This document shows, one piece after another, positions 25,029-32,206 of a stretch of 35,471 bases of DNA. This DNA comes from Chloroflexota bacterium (GTDB lineage: Bacteria > Chloroflexota > Dehalococcoidia > JABGRK01). The notes beneath the pieces were generated by a model. It was not told the DNA's origin, searched no databases, and was given only the letters and a program-made list of their open reading frames with translations. The stretch covers positions 1 to 35,471 of the forward strand of contig JABGRK010000007.1 of assembly GCA_018648325.1 (NCBI GenBank), read 5' to 3'. A program made the position numbers and the translations under genes. Every line of letters starts with the position of its first letter. The stretch's first letter is position 1.

Positions 25029-25751
25029 ATGACTGGTGATGTAAACATACTATCTGCGCTACTGCTGGGCGGGTTGCTGGGGTTAAAACATGCTATGGAC
25101 CCCGATCACGTAGTAGTGGTAACAACCATCGTCAGCCGCAACCGTAGCATCCTGCGATCGATGCTGGCCGGTCTGACCTGGGGCATAGGTCACACGATCG
25201 TGCTGTTTACTGTTGGCTTCGGCGTATTGTTCCTCAAGATCAGCATTCCCGACAAGCTGGCACTGGGCATGGAGTTCTGCGTAGGAATATTGCTGGTTGT
25301 GTTGGGAATACCTCTTTTGTGGAAATTGATAAAACGTAGTAAAACTCACGTTCACGTCCACGAGCACGCAGACAGCACCCACGTTCATTTCCATTCGCAT
25401 ACGCAACAACACACCAACCCTACCAAGCATAAGCATACTCATCTAAAACGGTCGCTGCTGATTGGTATGCTGCATGGTATGGCCGGAAGCGGTGCCCTGA
25501 TGGTGCTGGTGCTTGGTACTATGTCTAATGCGATCGAGGGGCTCTACTTTCTGCTGGTCTTTGGTGTGGGTTCAATACTGGGTATGATGGTTTTTAGCAG
25601 CGCAATAAGCCTTCCCTTCAAGCTTGCAACCTCAAGGTCTCTGAAACTTAATCTGTGGCTTCAAGGCATAGCCGGATGTATCAGTATCGTTTTGGGTATC
25701 CTCATAATGGTGCAAACTGGCATAGTCGATGGCCTCTTTGACTTCTCGTAA
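25029..25751 (+). CDS. Nickel/cobalt-type (HupE/UreH-like) transporter
   Basis: A 240-aa membrane protein of the NiCoT/UreH-like superfamily, taking up or moving Ni2+ or Co2+. The metal-selectivity motif HAMDPDHV (the family's Hx4DH) is in the first helix (residues about 21-28). Six membrane segments can be placed. Between the third and fourth lies a histidine-rich cytosolic loop (about residues 107-140, His-rich with alternating polar residues) likely to bind metal. The second conserved region is GMLHGMAGSGALMVL. AGAGGG precedes the ATG. Cobalt fits the corrinoid-dependent RdhA-like protein, and nickel the LarA-like protein of this window, but the metal cannot be told from sequence. Confidence 0.85.
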   Translation: MTGDVNILSALLLGGLLGLKHAMDPDHVVVVTTIVSRNRSILRSMLAGLTWGIGHTIVLFTVGFGVLFLKISIPDKLALGMEFCVGILLVVLGIPLLWKLIKRSKTHVHVHEHADSTHVHFHSHTQQHTNPTKHKHTHLKRSLLIGMLHGMAGSGALMVLVLGTMSNAIEGLYFLLVFGVGSILGMMVFSSAISLPFKLATSRSLKLNLWLQGIAGCISIVLGILIMVQTGIVDGLFDFS

Positions 25752-25934
25752 AACCGTCTTTTTGGGTTAGCAACGCGTTCGATTCAATAGTAGGAAAATA
25801 CTCCATTATATAACGATACACTGCGCAGCGGCCAGTTTTGCCCCGTTTTTTGCATTACTATCCATCCATGCGTACATTTGGACGAAGCAGTGAAGTATGA
25901 AGATAGCTTGGAGTTTTGTTGGGATGGTAGAAAT

Positions 25935-27356
25935 CTAATTCACCACTGATATATCGGGTGAACTTTCTATATCAGGAGGTTTTTCGCCAAAACCCCATCC
26001 TTCAGCCGTTGTTTCACAATAAGCATACATTTGACCATCATCATCGGTATAATAAGTTAGTTCATAAGGCAAAGACCAGTTATCGGCAAAATCCTCGTCT
26101 ACTTCGACTCCTACAGCCATGTGTGCATCCTCACGGAATAATAATAGGGCAACTCCATGGTTAAGCTTTCTGACAAGCGCTGCAAGAAGAATAGCTGAAT
26201 CCTCGCAATCACCGCCATCTACGATCGTCTCGGCAGGATATCTCGGATAATCGTCATAGCGTGTAGTCATGTCATCGCTTTTGTACGGGAAGCTTTGCAC
26301 AAATGATTGCATAAACCATATCGTATTATAATCGGTCCATTCTTTTTCCCTGCTTTCCTCTACAAACATATCTACTATATCTTCTATCCATACGTCGTGA
26401 TCAGTATTAATCACGTATTGTTTATATGTAAGTATCTCTTTCCGCCCCCAATACTCATAATAGTCATACCTCTCCTTGGGGATCTCCACTGTATATTCCC
26501 ACTGCTCTCCTGCGAAAAACCATGATTGGTTTTTTCTATACGTATTATCCCCTGTATTTACTGTAAGTCGCGGAGGACAAACATTTTCTAATTTTAGAAT
26601 CTTTTTCTCTTCGTATACTAGTTCAGTGTAATACTCTTCACTATCAGGATACTTTCCACCCTCTGACCAATCTCTATCTTTGTGGGGAACAAAAAACAAC
26701 TCTTGAACAGTAGAAATTCCATCGTAATCAAACACTATTTCCTCAACTCGTTCACCCACACCAGCCTTTCTAAGGCGCATTGTGTATTCTCCAGCTTCAC
26801 CATTGCTCATGCTTATCTGGGCCGTTGCAGTGTCACTATCATACGCAGTCGTAACCTCATTATCCCCAACGTACCAGCCATCAAACTCAACAACAGCTAC
26901 GCGCCTGCTATTGGATGTTGCACTGAGTGAATCTGTAGCTATTTCCCAAACTGTTGTCTCCTCGTTCCGAGTATCAATGGTCAGGTCAAAATCAACAGAT
27001 ATTGTGTAGGCACCATAAAAGGGCAGATCAATGTTAAGAATTGATGAGGCAGTTACTGTCAATGAATTATTGGAAGCTGTTTGTGGTTCTGAATAAGACC
27101 AGGATATATTTTCCGGTTCTGTTGTAGCAATTATCTCTCTAAGATCAGAGGACCACATTTTGCTTATACTGGGGATATCATTGCCGGTAGTTATTTCAGT
27201 AATTGAGTCAGCTATGGATTTGGCGATGCCAGGCTTGCTATCTTCAGTCCAATCCTTGGCTGCCTGCTCAGCTATTACTTTTGCATCTGGGCCGCAGGAA
27301 AATGGGATTGAAGCTAATATATATACTAAAACTAAGATAAAAACTGACTTATTCAT
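25935..27356 (-). CDS. Transglutaminase-like secreted lipoprotein
   Basis: A 473-aa predicted lipoprotein with a C-terminal transglutaminase-like cysteine peptidase domain. The signal peptide ends in a lipobox-like IPFSC with Cys21. The middle (about residues 50-300) is a beta-rich region of unknown type. The catalytic core is DGGDCEDSAILLAALV, with the nucleophile near Cys384, and the histidine near 412 in DAHMAVGV, followed by acidic and aromatic residues at the end. Such proteins occur in Chloroflexota and methanogens and may be proteases or amide hydrolases outside the cell. The gene stands alone behind a strong promoter whose -10 region is inside a 16-bp palindrome. Target unknown. Confidence 0.78.
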   Translation of the reverse strand: MNKSVFILVLVYILASIPFSCGPDAKVIAEQAAKDWTEDSKPGIAKSIADSITEITTGNDIPSISKMWSSDLREIIATTEPENISWSYSEPQTASNNSLTVTASSILNIDLPFYGAYTISVDFDLTIDTRNEETTVWEIATDSLSATSNSRRVAVVEFDGWYVGDNEVTTAYDSDTATAQISMSNGEAGEYTMRLRKAGVGERVEEIVFDYDGISTVQELFFVPHKDRDWSEGGKYPDSEEYYTELVYEEKKILKLENVCPPRLTVNTGDNTYRKNQSWFFAGEQWEYTVEIPKERYDYYEYWGRKEILTYKQYVINTDHDVWIEDIVDMFVEESREKEWTDYNTIWFMQSFVQSFPYKSDDMTTRYDDYPRYPAETIVDGGDCEDSAILLAALVRKLNHGVALLLFREDAHMAVGVEVDEDFADNWSLPYELTYYTDDDGQMYAYCETTAEGWGFGEKPPDIESSPDISVVN

Positions 27357-27419
27357 ATTATCCTAATCTATTACGTTTTCTCTTCTTACTCGCGTGTACA
27401 AGTAACAATAATGTAGCGG

Positions 27420-27449
27420 TATTATAGCTATAATAGGGTAAGTTGACAA
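27420..27449 (-). promoter_or_regulatory. Promoter of the lipoprotein gene, with palindrome
   Basis: Minus strand TTGTCA, 17-nt spacer, TATAAT (27421-27426). TATTATAGCTATAATA at 27420-27435 is a perfect palindrome covering the -10 box, so it can give a -10 in both directions or act as an operator. Confidence 0.55.
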
Positions 27450-27505
27450 GGAGAGCGTTGGAGTATCTTTGAGATAACTATCTGAATGTAGCCATCCAGC
27501 TGTAT

Positions 27506-27808
27506 TCAATCGACTTTAGTCTGATTGATTGCCTCACCTTTTTCCCTGTCACCAAATATCCCCGTAACCAGTGCAAGGAGCTCCTCCGCAACCGATAGCA
27601 GGTTAAGACCATAGAATACCTGGTTGCCTTGTCTTTGCTCCTGTATCAAACCGGCATTTTTGAGTACGTTGAAGTGTCCTGATAGGGTAGATTTGGCCAG
27701 ATCGAAGTGCCCCGCTATTTCGCCTGCACTCATAGGGCGTTCCTGCAACAGGCTCAGGATTTGCCTGCGTGCTGGATGGGCTATAGCTTTAAATACAGTA
27801 TTGCTCAT
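27506..27808 (-). CDS. ArsR/SdpR-type autorepressor
   Basis: A 100-aa winged-helix protein of the ArsR superfamily, most like the autorepressor SdpR. It opens FKAIAHPARRQILSLLQERP, with the recognition helix in KSTLSGHFNVLKNAGLI and the wing at QRQGNQVFYGLN. It has no cysteine pairs for metal sensing, so it is not a metal sensor of the ArsR/SmtB kind. In Bacillus, SdpR is paired with the immunity membrane protein SdpI; no SdpI is seen here. The near-perfect palindrome between its -10 box and its start codon is the likely binding site, indicating self-repression. It could also control the lipoprotein gene lying downstream on the same strand. Confidence 0.88.
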   Translation of the reverse strand: MSNTVFKAIAHPARRQILSLLQERPMSAGEIAGHFDLAKSTLSGHFNVLKNAGLIQEQRQGNQVFYGLNLLSVAEELLALVTGIFGDREKGEAINQTKVD

Positions 27809-27817
27809 AACTATTGT

Positions 27818-27839
27818 TCGGTATTTCGCGAAACACCGA
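27818..27839. promoter_or_regulatory. Operator of the ArsR/SdpR-type repressor
   Basis: A 22-bp inverted repeat with one mismatched pair: TCGGTATTTCG followed by CGAAACACCGA. It lies directly after the -10 box (27841-27846) and 9 nt before the start codon, where binding would block transcription. Confidence 0.7.
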
Positions 27840-27840
27840 A

Positions 27841-27869
27841 ATACTATACCAATACCTCTAGTTTGTCAA
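27841..27869 (-). promoter_or_regulatory. Promoter of the ArsR/SdpR-type gene
   Basis: Minus strand TTGACA (27869-27864), 17-nt spacer, TAGTAT (27846-27841), directly upstream of the operator palindrome. Confidence 0.6.
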
Positions 27870-28011
27870 GATATCTTATCATTTGGGCGTGTGGCAGGCT
27901 TGTTTTTTATGACATATTGTTGTTTTTAGGCAAAAGTTCATAAAATATCGCGAAAAATGGCATCAAAAATCGAGAAATATCAGTGAAAAACGAAATTACA
28001 TCAGAAATAGC

Positions 28012-28040
28012 TTGACAACGAGAGCACAATAGGGTATTCT
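28012..28040 (+). promoter_or_regulatory. Promoter of the first DUF5679 gene
   Basis: TTGACA, 17-nt spacer, TATTCT, 27 nt before the ATG. The layout is the same as before the second DUF5679 gene. Confidence 0.6.
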
Positions 28041-28067
28041 TCACGCAAATCAAGGAGGTGAACTCAG

Positions 28068-28208
28068 ATGCAAGCATATTGTATGAAGTGTCGCGCAAAG
28101 AAAGACATGAAAGATGCGAAGCAGATTACCATGAAAAATGGTAAGCCCGCAACACAGGGCGTTTGTCCTACCTGTGGCACCAAGATGTTCCGAATCGGCG
28201 CGGGATAG
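28068..28208 (+). CDS. DUF5679 zinc-ribbon protein, copy 1
   Basis: A 46-aa protein of family DUF5679, read directly from ATG 28068 to TAG 28208. It starts with QAYCMKCRAKKDM, the first CxxC, and ends with CPTCGTKMFRIG, the second CxxC; the four cysteines would bind one zinc. The middle ITMKNGKPATQG is highly conserved. AAGGAGG lies 9 nt upstream. It has its own promoter and terminator, so it is a single-gene unit. Function unknown; the family is typical of Chloroflexota and some other bacteria and archaea. It shares 40 of 46 residues with the copy at 31987. Confidence 0.92.
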   Translation: MQAYCMKCRAKKDMKDAKQITMKNGKPATQGVCPTCGTKMFRIGAG

Positions 28209-28241
28209 AAACCGGGAATAATTATTTAAGTAGCATAAGCG

Positions 28242-28269
28242 AGGCCGGGCATAAAAGCTCGGCCTTTTG
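28242..28269 (+). terminator. Terminator of the first DUF5679 gene
   Basis: AGGCCGGGC (28242-28250) pairs with GCTCGGCCT (28257-28265), a 9-bp GC-rich stem with one G-U pair and loop ATAAAA, followed by TTTT. Confidence 0.85.
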
Positions 28270-28338
28270 CGTTACCCATTTTTTGCGTTATCAAATCTCT
28301 TTTAATACTGGTCTTTTTATGTGTGGCCGTTTTTCGCT

Positions 28339-28719
28339 TTATTTTTTTGGCAGCTCGTACACTTGCTCCAGCACTTTTTCGAATCTATCAATAAAGGCTT
28401 GCGGATCAAATGGTTTGACCAGGTAATCATTTGCTCCAAGCGCCAAAGCCTCTTTTATAAATCGATCCTCTGTTCTGGCGCTGGCTACGATTATAGGTAT
28501 GCTGGATTTTTGTCTTACCTTCTCTATCACCTGGCTACCGTCTATATCGGGAAGCCCCAGATCGACGATCATTGCATCGGGTTTTTCCTGTTGTGCCATA
28601 GCTATTCCCTTGCGTCCGGCGTTACTTGATATAATCTCAATTTCAGGCTTATAGACTTCAAAACACATACGCATTACCTCAAGTGTACCGGGATCATCCT
28701 CAACAATAAGTACTTTCAC
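28339..28719 (-). CDS. CheY-like single-domain response regulator
   Basis: A 126-aa stand-alone receiver domain without an output domain. Acidic pocket residues are Glu7, Asp8 and Asp9 (LIVEDD); Asp53 in IVDLGLPDIDG is the phosphorylation site, Ser80 in IIVASAR is the switch residue, and Lys102 in YLVKPFD completes the set. It starts 34 nt after the stop of the PAS histidine kinase gene and is very likely its partner, passing phosphate to another protein or acting by protein contact. No DNA-binding part follows. It shares the c-di-GMP-controlled leader of the kinase gene. Confidence 0.93.
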   Translation of the reverse strand: MKVLIVEDDPGTLEVMRMCFEVYKPEIEIISSNAGRKGIAMAQQEKPDAMIVDLGLPDIDGSQVIEKVRQKSSIPIIVASARTEDRFIKEALALGANDYLVKPFDPQAFIDRFEKVLEQVYELPKK

Positions 28720-28753
28720 TGTTCTGCCTCCATATCTATTGCATTTGCACTGG

Positions 28754-30442
28754 TTATATCTCAGTTATTGGCAGTGACATGGTAAATGTGCTGCCGTTTT
28801 CTTTTTCACTTGTAAGTGTAAGTGTGCCATTGTGCGCTTCGACAATCTGTTTGGAGATGGCCAGCTCAAGGCCCAGCCCCGGGAATTTCTGCCGATCCTG
28901 CTCTACGCGATGGTATGCTTCAAAAATCCTGGCCTGTTCTTCGGGGGAAAATCCTTCCCCTTGATGCTGAACATCTATAATCAATTCGTTTTCTTTGCGT
29001 TTTACTCTTACGTGTATCTTCTCTTTTTCTTTGCTAAAACGTATTGCGTTGGATATCAGGTTAGACAGTACACGTTCCAGTCTTGGTTTATCGGCCACTA
29101 TTGTCGGTAGCCTGTCCGGCATTTCAAGTAAAAGGGTTTGTTCGTGTTTGGCTGCTTTCACTACGAACTCGGCATATACTTTGAGTATGCTTGGTTTGGG
29201 ATCGCAAGCTCTTGCATGTATGTTCATGTTGCCCGATTCAAAGCGTGCCAGGTCTAAAAGTTCGTTCAATCGACGGCTTAAGTTCTGTGCACCGGAGTGC
29301 AGGACGTGGGACAATCTGTATTCCATGGCTTTGGGTTTAAATTGAAACATCTCCTCAAGCAGCCCGGCGGATGCAATTAGTGGCGTAAGTGGAGTTCTGA
29401 GTTCATGAGCCAGCACTTTTATGAAATTGGACCTGGCCTTTGATTCTTTTTGAAGCTCCTCTCGTTCCCTTTTTTCTGACTTGTAAAGTTCGGTAAGTTC
29501 AGCCTCAATGTTTCTGCGCCTCGTAATATCACGCAATATAGCGCGTATAGCCACCGGTTTGCCTTCAACGAATCGGCAGTTGGCGCTTCCATTTACGATC
29601 ACTTTGTTGCCGTCCTTGGTGATAAAGGCAGCCTCCATTCTGGTTAACGGCTCCCCTGTTAACAGCTTGCCAAATCTATTGATGCAATCTTTTCTGCTTT
29701 CCGGATGTACGATATCCATATACGATAATCCGCTGATTTCTTCTGGTTTGTATCCCAGCGTTTCGCGCCATGACCGGTTGACGTATGTGAAGCGGCCGTT
29801 TGTATCCACGATCTGGATAAGGTCGTTGGCGTTTTCAAGCAAATCTTTGAGTGATTCCTCAGATTCCATCAACGCTTTTTCAATACGCTGACGCTCAACT
29901 ATCTGCGCCTCCAGCTTTTCGTTGACGTATTGAAGATCTGAGGTTCGTTTTTCAACCAGCGCTTCCATTACACTGCTCGTTTTCTGTATTTGGTATTCTA
30001 CGTGTTTGCGTTCTGTAATATCCCGTACAATATCTATAACGGTTGAGCGGCCATTTAGTTTGAAAAGATGTGTGCTTATCTCTACTGGTATTTGAGTGCT
30101 GTCTTTAGCTACATATGTAGTCTCGAAGACTACCTTTTTCCCGATCCTAAAAGCTCCCCTTTGCGCCGGAATATCATCAATCTTGCTTTTCAGCGTTAGG
30201 TCTACAGCAGACATATTGAGTAATTCCTGCCTGGTATAACCGAAAGTCTGACATGCCACTAAATTTACCTCTGTAAACTTGCCTGCCCTGCCTTCTTCAT
30301 TAGGTGTGTGAATGAAGATAGCATCGTTGGCGTTGTCAAACAGTACGGAGAACCACTCGTCGCTATTTGGTCGCCTGGCGTCGTCCCAGATCATACTATC
30401 CAGTTTTAATTCATCTATACTCATTATCGTTTCATTTCTCAT
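28754..30442 (-). CDS. PAS-domain sensor histidine kinase
   Basis: A histidine kinase of about 562 aa without membrane segments, so cytosolic. Order: PAS 1 (from EWFSVLFDNANDAIF, about residues 25-150), a coiled coil, PAS 2 (LLENANDLIQIVDTNGRFTYV, about 200-320, ending ILRDITRRR), a second coiled coil, the HisKA helix with the phospho-acceptor in LAHELRTPLTPL (about 365), and the HATPase domain with N box RVLSNLISNAIRFS and G2-like FPGLGLELAIS. The G1 box reads VQHQGEGF, where the usual aspartate is histidine. Longer frames up to 30577 run through the riboswitch and terminator, so ATG 30442 or ATG 30424 is taken as start; both lack a clear ribosome site. Partner regulator follows. Confidence 0.9.
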   Translation of the reverse strand: MRNETIMSIDELKLDSMIWDDARRPNSDEWFSVLFDNANDAIFIHTPNEEGRAGKFTEVNLVACQTFGYTRQELLNMSAVDLTLKSKIDDIPAQRGAFRIGKKVVFETTYVAKDSTQIPVEISTHLFKLNGRSTVIDIVRDITERKHVEYQIQKTSSVMEALVEKRTSDLQYVNEKLEAQIVERQRIEKALMESEESLKDLLENANDLIQIVDTNGRFTYVNRSWRETLGYKPEEISGLSYMDIVHPESRKDCINRFGKLLTGEPLTRMEAAFITKDGNKVIVNGSANCRFVEGKPVAIRAILRDITRRRNIEAELTELYKSEKREREELQKESKARSNFIKVLAHELRTPLTPLIASAGLLEEMFQFKPKAMEYRLSHVLHSGAQNLSRRLNELLDLARFESGNMNIHARACDPKPSILKVYAEFVVKAAKHEQTLLLEMPDRLPTIVADKPRLERVLSNLISNAIRFSKEKEKIHVRVKRKENELIIDVQHQGEGFSPEEQARIFEAYHRVEQDRQKFPGLGLELAISKQIVEAHNGTLTLTSEKENGSTFTMSLPITEI

Positions 30443-30458
30443 ACGTTTTGTATCAAAT

Positions 30459-30504
30459 AAAAAAGCACACTTACAACAGACACTCGTGTCTACTAAAAGT
30501 ATGC
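30459..30504 (-). terminator. Leader terminator, expression platform of the riboswitch
   Basis: On the minus strand GCATACTT (30504-30497) pairs with AAGTGTGC (30472-30465), an 8-bp outer stem with one G-U, enclosing an inner stem AGACA/TGTCT around CGAG, and is followed by six T (30464-30459). It lies about 20 nt after the c-di-GMP aptamer and before the kinase start. A short competing hairpin ATGC-GAA-GCAT (30512-30502) shares bases with its first arm. Confidence 0.78.
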
Positions 30505-30522
30505 TTCGCATTTTTATCTTGC

Positions 30523-30600
30523 CTTTGGTGGCTCGGCGATCATGGCATATTGCTGTAGACCCGTAGCTTTGCGTCACCGCCTTTCGACGGTTTTGCCTTT
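30523..30600 (-). ncRNA. Cyclic di-GMP-I (GEMM-I) riboswitch
   Basis: Minus-strand RNA matching the GEMM-I aptamer. It has GGCAAAACC, the hairpin ACCGTCGAAAGGCGGT with its tetraloop, the strongly conserved GACGCAAAGC, CTACGGGTCTA leading into the second helix with its receptor side (ATGCCATGATCGCCG), and closing GCC. The order and spacing match known GEMM-I members of Geobacter and Clostridia. It is preceded by a consensus-like promoter at 30645 and followed by a terminator, so binding of the messenger should decide whether the kinase and regulator genes are transcribed. Direction (on or off) cannot be fixed by eye. Confidence 0.93.
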
Positions 30601-30644
30601 ATCAGTGCTTATTAAAATTGTTAAACTGCTATTAAACCAAGCTA

Positions 30645-30673
30645 AATATAGCGCCGCCTTTCGTAATTGTCAA
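30645..30673 (-). promoter_or_regulatory. Promoter of the riboswitch-kinase-regulator operon
   Basis: Minus strand TTGACA (30673-30668), 17-nt spacer, TATATT (30650-30645). Transcription would start near 30638, giving about 38 nt before the aptamer. Confidence 0.65.
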
Positions 30674-30706
30674 GTATTTTTGGTGTCAATCTAGTAACGT
30701 GATCTT

Positions 30707-31834
30707 TTACAGATAGGGACTCACCAGATTTTCAACGTACTTGGCGATTGCAGGCGATGCGGTCAGCCCCGGTGATTCGATGCCGATCAGGTTAATAAGG
30801 CCTGGCAGACCTATATCAGCCTCATCTTTTATCACAAAATCCCTGTATTCCTGGCCGGGGCCCTGCAACTTTGGCCTCATACCGGCCATCTCCGGTTCCA
30901 GATCATCGTAATCTACAAAGGGCAGAAACGTTTTTGCCGAATCATAGAACATCTGCTTTTTACCCACATCTACGCTGTACTCGACTGTGTCCACGTACTC
31001 AACGCTGGGTCCCAACCGCATGCGTCCGTCCAGTGTCATGGTAACGTGCACGCCCAGTCCGGTGGTTTTTGCCGGGGGTACCGGGTATATCAGGCGGGAA
31101 ACCAGCTTATTCTTGCCGTTGCCCACACTGAAATACTCTCCCTTGCAGTAGTGCAGCCCGTAACCGGCCTTTGCAATATCTATGCCGGCGCATGCTGACA
31201 CCTTGTCCGAGTGTAATCCGCCGCAGTTGATCACCACCCTGGTTTTGAGTGCGAATGGTTCTCCGTCGTTATTGACAATTACTTCGTACCCATCCCCGTC
31301 TTTGTTAATTTCAGTTACTTCAGACCTGTAGGCGATGTGAGCATCGTTTCTGGTGGCGATGGCGATCAGGCACTGCATCAGTCCGTGTGTATCTACAACC
31401 CCGGTTGTTGGGCAGTGCAGCGCTGCAACGGCTTCTATGTTTGGTTCCATAGCTGCAATTTCTTTTTTTGATATTATCTGCAGGCCCGGTGTGCCGTTGA
31501 CACGCCCTTTTTCAAGCAACTCTTCTATCTGGGCTATCTCCTCATCGCAGGTGGCAACCACCAGCTTGGTAAGGTTGCCGTGCTCCACACCATACTCTTT
31601 GCAAAGCTGATACATCATGGAGTTGCCTTCAACACAGGTTTTAGCCTTTAGGGAGTTTGCCGGATAGTATATTCCGGAGTGTATAACCTCGCTGTTTCTA
31701 CTGCTGGTCTCCTGCCCGAAGGTATCGTTTTTCTCCAGCACATATATTTGCCGGTTTTTACTTGCCAGTCTGGCGGCAATTGCCAGTCCTACTACCCCGG
31801 CTCCTATGACCGTTACGTCGGCTCTATCTGACAT
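30707..31834 (-). CDS. FAD-dependent oxidoreductase, LhgO-like
   Basis: A 375-aa member of the DAO family closest to L-2-hydroxyglutarate oxidase/dehydrogenase LhgO and glycerol-3-phosphate dehydrogenase-like proteins. N-terminal FAD fold VTVIGAGVVGLAIAARLA with E in VLEKND, then the family segment SSRNSEVIHSGIYYPANSLKA, VDTHGLMQCL, and RVVINCGGLHSD. At the end MAGMRPKLQ and GIESPGLTASPAIAKYV. Likely oxidises a 2-hydroxyacid and passes electrons to quinone. Start is ATG 31834 with AAGGAG 10 nt before it; a longer frame to 32038 runs over the DUF5679 gene of the other strand and is rejected. A hydroxyacid role would fit the LarA-like gene, but they are 20 kb apart. Confidence 0.87.
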   Translation of the reverse strand: MSDRADVTVIGAGVVGLAIAARLASKNRQIYVLEKNDTFGQETSSRNSEVIHSGIYYPANSLKAKTCVEGNSMMYQLCKEYGVEHGNLTKLVVATCDEEIAQIEELLEKGRVNGTPGLQIISKKEIAAMEPNIEAVAALHCPTTGVVDTHGLMQCLIAIATRNDAHIAYRSEVTEINKDGDGYEVIVNNDGEPFALKTRVVINCGGLHSDKVSACAGIDIAKAGYGLHYCKGEYFSVGNGKNKLVSRLIYPVPPAKTTGLGVHVTMTLDGRMRLGPSVEYVDTVEYSVDVGKKQMFYDSAKTFLPFVDYDDLEPEMAGMRPKLQGPGQEYRDFVIKDEADIGLPGLINLIGIESPGLTASPAIAKYVENLVSPYL

Positions 31835-31891
31835 TTGTACCTGTCTCCTTTGTTTCTTGCTTAAGTGATTATTCACATTACTAATATAACA

Positions 31892-31910
31892 CAGATTTGA
31901 GATCAATTTG
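31892..31910. repeat. Partial copy of the ATCTCAAATTTGA element
   Basis: On the minus strand it reads CAAATTGATCTCAAATCTG. It keeps the ATCTCAAAT core and lies between the LhgO-like gene and the second DUF5679 promoter. Confidence 0.4.
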
Positions 31911-31932
31911 TATGTAATGTGTTGCGGGGGTC

Positions 31933-31961
31933 TTGACAGTATCGATTTACTAGTGTATCCT
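31933..31961 (+). promoter_or_regulatory. Promoter of the second DUF5679 gene
   Basis: TTGACA, 17-nt spacer, TATCCT, 25 nt before the ATG, the same geometry as the first copy. Confidence 0.6.
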
Positions 31962-31986
31962 ACGTTCCTAACAAGGAGGTGGACTA

Positions 31987-32127
31987 ATGGAAGCATATTG
32001 CATGAAGTGTCGCGCCAAAAAAGAGATGAAGAATGCACAGCAGATTACCATGAAAAATGGCAAACCTGCAACCCAGGGTGTATGCCCAAGCTGTGGCACC
32101 AAGATGTTCCGCATCGGCAAGGGATAA
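31987..32127 (+). CDS. DUF5679 zinc-ribbon protein, copy 2
   Basis: A 46-aa protein from ATG 31987 to TAA 32127, with AAGGAGG 7 nt upstream. Same family and nearly the same sequence as copy 1: EAYCMKCRAKKEM, ITMKNGKPATQG, CPSCGTKMFRIG. The six differences (positions 2, 13, 16, 18, 35, 45) are mostly conservative, and all four cysteines are kept, so both copies look functional. The flanking sequences differ, so this is not a recent tandem duplication or an assembly repeat. It has its own promoter and terminator. Confidence 0.92.
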   Translation: MEAYCMKCRAKKEMKNAQQITMKNGKPATQGVCPSCGTKMFRIGKG

Positions 32128-32206
32128 ATCCAGAATTTCCCGGATAATTAAATAGCTTGGATGGCTAAATTATCAGTCATCATTAAAAAAGATTCTTTTT
32201 TAGAAG

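Noticed and set aside
25826-25852. Possible terminator after the Ni/Co transporter gene (GC patch followed by six T)
   Set aside because: Only three or four base pairs can be formed next to the T run; too weak to call.
27506-27808. Metal-sensing ArsR/SmtB repressor
   Set aside because: No cysteine or histidine metal sites are present in the 100-aa protein; SdpR-like autorepressor fits better.
30510-30577. N-terminal extension of the kinase frame up to 30577
   Set aside because: It runs through the c-di-GMP aptamer and the leader terminator and is Cys/Arg-rich without homology to PAS kinases, so it is untranslated leader.
31835-32038. N-terminal extension of the LhgO-like frame up to 32038
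   Set aside because: It overlaps the DUF5679 gene and its promoter on the other strand; ATG 31834 directly before the FAD fold has a good ribosome site.
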